From positions 2,362,001 through 2,426,000 of the forward strand of contig NZ_CP029188.1 of assembly GCF_003097515.1 (NCBI RefSeq): a DNA stretch of 64,000 bases, given 5' to 3'. Positions 58,694 to 64,000 of the stretch are shown one piece after another. The DNA is from Streptomyces tirandamycinicus (GTDB taxonomy: Bacteria; Actinomycetota; Actinomycetes; Streptomycetales; Streptomycetaceae). The position numbers were made by a program, and so were the translations under genes. The notes under the pieces were generated by a model. The model made no database searches, was not told the DNA's origin, and saw only the letters and a list, made by a program, of their open reading frames with translations. Position 1 is the stretch's first letter. The number at the start of each line of letters is the position of its first letter.

Positions 58694-59911
58694 GTGGCAG
58701 CAGCCAGCGAACCGTTCCGTGATCTGGTGCGGCGTCATCGGGAACCGGCGGTCGTCCAGACGGTGCGATCCACCGCCGCCGCGGTCATCTCCTACGTCAT
58801 CGCCCTCCAGCTGAGCGGCGAGCCGGTACCCCTGACCGCACCGCTGACGGCGCTGCTCGTCGTCCAGGTCACGCTCTACTCGACGCTCACCACCGGTATC
58901 CGGCGGGTGAACTCGGTCGTGGCGGGCGTGCTGATCGCGATCGGTTTCAGCGCCCTGGTGGGACTGAGCTGGTGGAGCCTGGGCCTGGTGATCCTCGCCT
59001 CGCTGGTCATCGGGCGGTTCGTGAAGGTCGGCGAGTTCGTGCCCGAAGTGGCGATCAGCGCCATGCTCGTCCTCGGTGTGACGCAGGTGACGGAGACGGC
59101 CTGGGACCGGGTGCTGGAGACCCTGATCGGTGCTGTGGTGGGGCTGCTCTTCAACGTCCTCTTCGTACCGCCCGTCTGGGTGAGCGACGCCAGCGCGGCG
59201 ATCAACGACCTGTCGGGGCGGATGCGCGGCCTGCTGGCGCACATCGCCGAGGAACTCGGCCAGCACACCCCGGTGGCGCGGGCGGCCGCCAGGCTGCACG
59301 AGGCCCGCCGGCTCGACCACGACATCGTGCAGGTGGACGCGGCGCTGCGGCAGGCGGAGGAGAGCCTGCGGCTCAATCCACGGGTCAAGGAGCCGGTCCT
59401 CTCCCGGATCGTGCTCCGGACCGGGCTGGACACCCTGGAGATCTGCGCGGTGATCCTCCGGGTCTCCTGCCGGACGCTCACGGACCTGGCGAAGACACAG
59501 CCCACCGGCACCATCTTCTCGCCCGCCGCGACCAGGGGGCTGCAGGACCTGTTCGGTCATCTGTCGGATGCCATCGGGGCCTTCACCGCACTGATCACCA
59601 CCCAGATGTCCGTCACCGGTGCGGACGCCGAGGCCCGGCTCTCCGAGGAACTCGCCGAGGGCCACGCCTGCCGGGACCGCGTCGCCGCGATGCTCCTCGA
59701 CGACCTCCGCGACGACCAGCGGAACTGGCAGCTGCACGGGGCACTGCTGGCAGAGGCCGACCGGATCCTCGACGAACTGGATGTCGAGAAGCGGTCCGAA
59801 CGCCTCATCGAGGAACTCGACCGGCACACGCGCGAGCGTCTGACGCGCCGCAAGTGGCTCGACGACGTCAAGGTCCGGGTCCGCCGCGGCCTGGGGCGCA
59901 ACGAAGAGTGA
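58694..59911 (+). CDS. FUSC/aromatic acid exporter-like membrane protein
   Basis: 405 residues from the GTG at 58694 with AGAAGGGA upstream. Five or six hydrophobic segments span ~25-160 (TVRSTAAAVISYVIALQLSG, LTALLVVQVTLYSTLTTGIRR, VVAGVLIAIGFSALVGLSW), matching ArAE_1/FUSC proteins. A long helical cytoplasmic part (~165-405) follows. Family members are linked to export of aromatic acids or other toxic compounds. Confidence 0.85.
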   Translation: MAAASEPFRDLVRRHREPAVVQTVRSTAAAVISYVIALQLSGEPVPLTAPLTALLVVQVTLYSTLTTGIRRVNSVVAGVLIAIGFSALVGLSWWSLGLVILASLVIGRFVKVGEFVPEVAISAMLVLGVTQVTETAWDRVLETLIGAVVGLLFNVLFVPPVWVSDASAAINDLSGRMRGLLAHIAEELGQHTPVARAAARLHEARRLDHDIVQVDAALRQAEESLRLNPRVKEPVLSRIVLRTGLDTLEICAVILRVSCRTLTDLAKTQPTGTIFSPAATRGLQDLFGHLSDAIGAFTALITTQMSVTGADAEARLSEELAEGHACRDRVAAMLLDDLRDDQRNWQLHGALLAEADRILDELDVEKRSERLIEELDRHTRERLTRRKWLDDVKVRVRRGLGRNEE

Positions 59912-59973
59912 GGCCAGGGGTAGGCCGGGGCGAGCCGAGGCGCCGCGGCCTCCGTGGGTTCGGGACGCGCCGG

Positions 59974-60010
59974 GGCGGCCGCACCGGCACGGACGTGCGG
60001 TGCGGCCGCC
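59974..60010. terminator. Hairpin terminator between convergent genes
   Basis: A perfect 13-bp stem (59974-59986 with 59998-60010) with an 11-nt loop, between the FUSC-like and CsbD-like genes. Confidence 0.75.
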
Positions 60011-60037
60011 ATTGGCATGAGCGGCGCGGGCTCCGGC

Positions 60038-60211
60038 TCAGCGGCCGGACTTCCTCATTCGCTCACCGGCGTCGTGCGCGGCCTCCTGGGCCTTGCCCGC
60101 CATCTGCTCGCCACGGCCTTCGGCCTGCATCCCGCGGTCGCCCATGGCCTTGCCGGCGCTTTCCTTCATCTTGCCCTTGGCCTGCTTCGCCTTGGCCTTT
60201 GCCTTGCCCAT
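60038..60211 (-). CDS. CsbD-like stress protein
   Basis: 57 residues, Lys/Ala/Gly-rich and probably disordered-helical: GKAKAKAKQAKGKMKESAG, then QAEGRGEQMAGKAQEA. This is the CsbD-type pattern (KxKGxxKExxGK...EG..). Start ATG 60211 has GAAGGGAC upstream. Such proteins are general stress-induced; function unknown. Confidence 0.8.
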   Translation of the reverse strand: MGKAKAKAKQAKGKMKESAGKAMGDRGMQAEGRGEQMAGKAQEAAHDAGERMRKSGR

Positions 60212-60321
60212 GTCGGTTGTCCCTTCGGAGTGGGGGGTGGACTGGCACATCCACCTTGCGCTCCTCACGCAGGGTCCGCAATCGGTGACGCTCGGCACAG
60301 GGGCGGACGAGGGACCGGGCA

Positions 60322-60483
60322 TCAGTCCGGCGGCTCCGGCGCCGGGTGGGTGCCCGGTTCGGGATCGGTGGGCGGGGCCGAGCCGGGCGACGGCGCGGAC
60401 GGGCGGGGATCCCGGGGTACGGGATCGGGGCCGCTCGGCACCGGTTCGGGCCCGTCCGGGGGCGGTTCCTTCGAGTTGGTCAT
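60322..60483 (-). CDS. Small proline-rich protein
   Basis: 53 residues from the ATG at 60483 with GGAAGG six bases upstream. Nearly all Pro, Asp, Glu, Gly and Ser in a PDPVPRDPRPS-type pattern, so disordered and acidic. It precedes the CsbD-like gene by 110 bp on the same strand. Real translation is uncertain. Confidence 0.4.
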   Translation of the reverse strand: MTNSKEPPPDGPEPVPSGPDPVPRDPRPSAPSPGSAPPTDPEPGTHPAPEPPD

Positions 60484-60659
60484 GACTGCGCCTTCCGGGT
60501 CCTGCGGATCCTTCGCACAGCCGGGTACCCGTACGGAGCGGGGCATACGCGCTTCGGCCGCACCGTCGCACTGTGCCGCCGCGGCCCCGTCGCCGCCCAG
60601 CCGCCCTGCCGCCCTGCCGGAGACCGCCGGACGAGCCGAACGGCCCGACTGCCGGCGTG

Positions 60660-61196
60660 TCAGCCCTCGGCCGCCGCCCGGTGGCCCTTCGACAGCTCCA
60701 GGTACATCGCGGCGTTGAGTCTGACGCCCTCGCGCTCCTCGTCCGTCAGCTCCCGCTTGATCCTGGCCGGGACCCCGGCGACGAGGGAGCCCGGCGGCAC
60801 GCGCATGCCCTGCGTTACGAGTGCCTGCGCCGCCACGAGGGACCCGGCGCCGATGTGGGCGCCGTTGAGGACGGTGGCGCCCATGCCGACGAGCACGTCG
60901 TCCTCGACGGTGCAGCCGTGGATCACGGCGTTGTGGCCCACGGAGACGCGTTCGCCGATGGTCACGGGGAAGCCGGGGTCGACGTGGACGGTGCAGTTGT
61001 CCTGGATGTTGCTGTCGGCGCCGACGACGATCGGGCCGCAGTCGGCGCGCAGCACGGTGTGGTACCAGACGCTCGCGCCGGCCGCCATGGTGACGTCGCC
61101 GATCACGACGGACGTGGGCGCGGTGAACGCCTCCGGGGAGATCCGCGGCTCCTTGCCGCCGACCGCCGAGATCATTGCCCGCTCATGCTCCGCCAT
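60660..61196 (-). CDS. Gamma-class carbonic anhydrase-like protein
   Basis: 178 residues. Left-handed beta-helix with the three metal His in SNIQDNCTVHVD and VGHNAVIHGC. Typical N-terminus (AFTAPTSVVIGDVTMAAGASVWYHTVLRAD) and C-terminus (GVPARIKRELTDEE). Members are annotated as gamma-CA/PaaY-type; activity must be tested as several are inactive or acyltransferases. Confidence 0.92.
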   Translation of the reverse strand: MAEHERAMISAVGGKEPRISPEAFTAPTSVVIGDVTMAAGASVWYHTVLRADCGPIVVGADSNIQDNCTVHVDPGFPVTIGERVSVGHNAVIHGCTVEDDVLVGMGATVLNGAHIGAGSLVAAQALVTQGMRVPPGSLVAGVPARIKRELTDEEREGVRLNAAMYLELSKGHRAAAEG

Positions 61197-61310
61197 CGCC
61201 CTCTCCTCACCCCAGCCGCCGTGCCGCCCTCAGGTGCACCGTAGGCGATCCCACGGCGGGACCGTCCGCCGGGGTGATCGCCGCTGCACGGGGGACGCGG
61301 CGCGTGCCCC

Positions 61311-61355
61311 GGTCTGCCCGGCGTGCGCCCCCCGGCGGCGCACGCCGGGCAGACC
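61311..61355. terminator. Long hairpin terminator after the thioesterase gene
   Basis: A perfect 19-bp stem (61311-61329 with 61337-61355) and 7-nt loop, about 90 bp downstream of the minus-strand thioesterase stop. Two 16-bp units of ccgtccgaagcgagag follow at 61354-61385. Confidence 0.85.
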
Positions 61356-61446
61356 GTCCGAAGCGAGAGCCGTCCGAAGCGAGAGCCGTCCCGGCATGCC
61401 CGGCGGCCGGCACGGGGACGGTTCCGGACCGACGCCCGCGGGCGGG

Positions 61447-61902
61447 TCAGCCGTTCGGGCGCAGAGTCCAGACGACAGTCATCTCACCGGTCACCGCGTC
61501 GTCGGACTCGCGGGTGATGTGGACGGCCACGGGGAACTCGGGGCGCCCCCCGGCGTCCAGTTCCGCGAGGACCTCCGCCGCGGGGCGCCCGAGGGTCGCG
61601 GTGGCGGTGACGACGCCCTTGGCGAGTTTCCGGTAGGCGATCTCGGCCTTCACCGCGAGCGGAACGGCCCGGGACAGCTGCTCACCGAAGGCGGCGAGCA
61701 CGATCGCGCCGCTGGCGGACTCGGCCAGCGTGAACATCGCACCGGCGTGCGGCCCACCCACGTGGTTGTGGTAGTCGGCCTGGTCCGGCAACCGGACGAC
61801 GGCACGCTCGGCGGAGGTCTCCAGGAACTCCAGGTTCAGGGTCCTGGCCATCGGGACCGTGGCGGCGAGCAGCTCGCCCACGGACATCTGGTCTGCACTC
61901 AT
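61447..61902 (-). CDS. Hotdog-fold thioesterase (PaaI/DUF4442-like)
   Basis: 151 residues from the ATG at 61902. Hotdog core: VVRLPDQADYHNHVGGPHAGAMFTLAESASGAIVLAAFG, where NHVGGPHAGAMF fits the catalytic turn. Then ALAVKAEIAYRKLAKG strand-helix. Probably hydrolyses acyl-CoA. A 19-bp stem terminator follows. Confidence 0.88.
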   Translation of the reverse strand: MSADQMSVGELLAATVPMARTLNLEFLETSAERAVVRLPDQADYHNHVGGPHAGAMFTLAESASGAIVLAAFGEQLSRAVPLAVKAEIAYRKLAKGVVTATATLGRPAAEVLAELDAGGRPEFPVAVHITRESDDAVTGEMTVVWTLRPNG

Positions 61903-61997
61903 GGGACCGGATGTTACCCACGAGTAGCACGACTTGGCCATCCCCTCGTCAGGGGCGGACGGACCACCGGGCACCGGCACCTCTATGGTTGCTCGCC

Positions 61998-63074
61998 ATG
62001 TGGCCAGGACAGCAGCCGCCCGGGGGCGAGCAGAACCCGCAGGACCGGAATCCGCAGGACCAGAACCCTTACAGGCAGCCGGGGTACCAGCAGCCGAACC
62101 CCTACCAGCAACCGGGCTACCCGCAGCAGCCCGGCCATCACCAGCAACCCGGCCATCACCAGCAGCCGGCCCACCCGCAGGCCGGTCATCACTACCCCGG
62201 CCCGTACCAGCAGCCGACCGCGCCGCAGTACGGCGTCCCCGGACCGCCGCAGCCCGGCGGTCCCTCCCCGGACCGGAAGAAGACGGTCGCCGTCGCGATC
62301 GTCGCCGCCACCGCCGTGGTCGCCGCTGCCGTGATCACCGGCGTCCTGGTACTGCGGGACGACGGCGAGGACCCGAACGCGGCCGACCGGGACAAGCCGG
62401 CCGGCTCGTCGTCGCAGCCCGCCGAGGCCTCCTCCCCCGCCGCCAACCCGCGCGACGGCTCCGGCGCCGCCGAGCCGGCGATCCCGGGCTGGAAGGTCGT
62501 CACCAACCCCAAGCACGGAACGCAGTTCGACGTGCCGGAGGGCTGGGAGGTCGCCGGCACCGGCGTGGCCACCGGCTTCGAGGACGAGAAGAAGGGCGAC
62601 GGTTCGCCCGTGGTCATGATGACCGCCCCGGCCTACTTCAAGAGCAAGTGGTGCTCGGTCGACTCCGACCTCGACGGCCGGGTGGAGGACTCCGGGCTGG
62701 GCGCGACCGGCACCAAGGGTGGCCAGGGCGCCAGGAACACCGCCGAAGCCGCGTACAACGAGGCGGGCAACTGGGTCTGGGCCGCGTACGCGCAGACGGA
62801 GCCGAAGGGGACGGTCAAGGTCACCGAGGCGAAGCCGTACACGACCGCGTCGGGGCTCAGCGGCCATGTCTCGACGGCGACCGCGATCGGGGTGAAGAAG
62901 GACGGCAAGTGCGACAGCGACGGCAAGGCGATCGCCTTCTCCTTCAAGAACGCCAAGGGTGACTTCGCCTCCTGGGTGCTCTACGCGGCCAAGGGCGTCG
63001 ACGGGGAGATCCCGGACACGACGATCCGGCGGATCCTGGGCACCGTCCGGCTGGCGGAGGTCCCGTCGTCCTGA
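61998..63074 (+). CDS. Membrane-anchored protein with Gln/Pro-rich N-terminus
   Basis: 358 residues from the ATG at 61998; TATGGT (61984-61989) eight bases upstream makes a leaderless message likely. Residues 1-95 are Gln/Pro/Gly-rich repeats (QQPGYQQPNPYQQ, HHQQPGHHQQP). One membrane segment follows (~100-120, TVAVAIVAATAVVAAAVIT), then a Ser/Pro linker and an extracellular ~190-residue domain with two Cys. Typical Streptomyces surface or sensor protein of unknown function. Confidence 0.82.
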   Translation: MWPGQQPPGGEQNPQDRNPQDQNPYRQPGYQQPNPYQQPGYPQQPGHHQQPGHHQQPAHPQAGHHYPGPYQQPTAPQYGVPGPPQPGGPSPDRKKTVAVAIVAATAVVAAAVITGVLVLRDDGEDPNAADRDKPAGSSSQPAEASSPAANPRDGSGAAEPAIPGWKVVTNPKHGTQFDVPEGWEVAGTGVATGFEDEKKGDGSPVVMMTAPAYFKSKWCSVDSDLDGRVEDSGLGATGTKGGQGARNTAEAAYNEAGNWVWAAYAQTEPKGTVKVTEAKPYTTASGLSGHVSTATAIGVKKDGKCDSDGKAIAFSFKNAKGDFASWVLYAAKGVDGEIPDTTIRRILGTVRLAEVPSS

Positions 63075-63285
63075 GACCGGCCCTGCGGGCGGACTGCGAC
63101 ACCGCCGGTAGACAGGCGACGTGGCGGCACCACAGCTCGGCAGGCGGGGTCACGGCACCGCCGGTCGCCGGGAGGGGTCACGGGACCGCCGGCCGGCAGG
63201 CGGGTGACGGCACCGCAGGGCGCCAGGCGCGGGTGGCGGCGAAACCGGTTTGGCAGGCGGGGGCGGCTGCGGCGATAGTCCCCGG
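63075..63285. other. Repeat-like gap before the MFS gene
   Basis: Degenerate units of cggcaccgccggtcgccggg and gcaggcgg make up most of this 211-bp gap. No gene seen. GATAGT (63274-63279) is a possible -10, six bases before the GTG at 63286. Confidence 0.45.
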
Positions 63286-64000
63286 GTGACTTCCCGTACG
63301 CCGCTCCTCCGCCGCCGTCCCGAATGGGCCGGCCGCAACTACTCCCTGCTGACCGCCGCCGCGGTCGTCACCAACCTCGGCTCGCACGGCGCCCTGATCG
63401 CCGCGGCGTTCGCGGTGCTGGAGTCCGGCGGCGACGGCGGCGACGTGGGCCTCGTCGCGACGGCCCGCACCCTCCCGCTGGTGCTGTTCCTGCTCATCGG
63501 AGGGGCGATCGCCGACCGGCTGCCGCGGCACCGCGTGATGGTGGCCGCCAACGCCCTCAACTGCGTGTCCCAGGCGGCCTTCGCCGCACTGGTGCTGGCG
63601 GGCGATCCGCAGCTGTGGCAGATGATGCTGCTCACCGCGCTGTGCGGCATCGGGCAGGCGTTCTTCAACCCCGCCGCCGAGGGCATGCTGATGTCCAGCG
63701 TCGACGGGGAGCAGGCCGGCCGGGCGTTCGCGCTCTTCCGGATGGCCATGCACGGCGCGGGCATCGGCGGCGCGGCGCTCGGCGGGGCCATGATCGCCGC
63801 GGTCGGCCCCGGCTGGGTGCTCGCCGTCGACGCCGCCGCCTTCGCGGTCGCCGGTGCGCTCCGGGCGTTCCTCGACGTCGGTCACATTCCGGCTCGGCCC
63901 CCGGGCGGGGGGCTGCTCGCCGACCTGCGGGACGGCTGGAAGGAGGTCACGGGCCGCCCCTGGCTGTGGTCGATCGTGGCGCAGTTCTCGGTGGTGGTCG
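63286..64000 (+). CDS. MFS transporter (3' truncated by window edge)
   Basis: 238 codons from the GTG at 63286 run off the right edge. Six hydrophobic segments are visible. Landmarks: NLGSHGALIAAAFAVLE, VATARTLPLVLFLLIGGAIADRLPRHRVM (the loop 2-3 MFS motif) and QAFFNPAAEGMLMSSV, as in drug/macrolide-type exporters with 12 segments. The -10 close to the start suggests a leaderless message. Substrate unknown. Confidence 0.88.
   Translation, partial: MTSRTPLLRRRPEWAGRNYSLLTAAAVVTNLGSHGALIAAAFAVLESGGDGGDVGLVATARTLPLVLFLLIGGAIADRLPRHRVMVAANALNCVSQAAFAALVLAGDPQLWQMMLLTALCGIGQAFFNPAAEGMLMSSVDGEQAGRAFALFRMAMHGAGIGGAALGGAMIAAVGPGWVLAVDAAAFAVAGALRAFLDVGHIPARPPGGGLLADLRDGWKEVTGRPWLWSIVAQFSVVV

Overview
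The window is very GC-rich, densely coding actinobacterial DNA. Streptomyces is the best fit: many GTG starts, leaderless promoters, a DUF5753/DUF397 regulator pair with a partner ATPase, ECF41 sigma, an actinobacterial c-di-AMP riboswitch, and the order urease, ClpP, biotin, purB. It looks chromosomal, with one complete IS30-family element, several decayed gene pieces and unusually many short tandem repeats. No tRNA, rRNA or CRISPR array was seen.

Layout. (1) 1-7707: exopolysaccharide locus with a flippase-like protein (cut by the left edge), a GH26-like secreted hydrolase, two membrane proteins, a polysaccharide deacetylase and a family 2 glycosyltransferase. (2) 7708-8172: a breakpoint carrying the 3' end of a pyruvate carboxylase gene. 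(3) 8175-12429: urease structural genes ureABC with no maturation genes, then a TetR regulator divergent from a membrane protein. (4) 12430-17103: orphan Phd/YefM antitoxin, a ClpP paralogue lacking its catalytic His, a riboswitch-controlled NlpC/P60 cell-wall hydrolase, and the ATPase/DUF5753/DUF397 triad. (5) 17202-23032: biotin cluster bioF<>bioB-bioA-bioD and a methyltransferase. (6) 23274-31083: RHH/Doc-like toxin-antitoxin pair, GNAT enzyme, two CNNM/CBS membrane proteins, SGNH hydrolase, purB and a Mug-type DNA glycosylase. (7) 31510-39545: secreted collagen-like protein, ROK and GntR sugar-type regulators, an ECF41 sigma factor, an alpha/beta hydrolase and phoD behind a possible PHO box. 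(8) 39546-40681: a gene-poor, repeat-rich, probably decayed stretch. (9) 40682-47442: ACT-GNAT fusion, a PLP gamma-lyase family enzyme and a rhodanese, each PLP/rhodanese gene divergent from an Lrp/AsnC regulator, plus a DUF885 protein. (10) 47432-52777: sbcC-sbcD and a YigZ-family gene. (11) 52941-54424: IS30 element. (12) 54607-64000: small housekeeping and stress genes, an XRE-cupin regulator divergent from an EamA exporter, two left-handed beta-helix proteins, a thioesterase and a truncated MFS transporter.

Recurring themes are intergenic palindromes placed exactly where divergent regulator/target pairs need operators, and tandem duplications that span or abut stop codons of three genes (bioF, the GntR gene, the hexapeptide acyltransferase). 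The most unusual points are the urease/pyruvate-carboxylase breakpoint, the ClpP with Arg at the catalytic His position, the stop-codon arrays, and a 12-bp palindrome shared by three promoter regions. No wholly new system is demonstrated.
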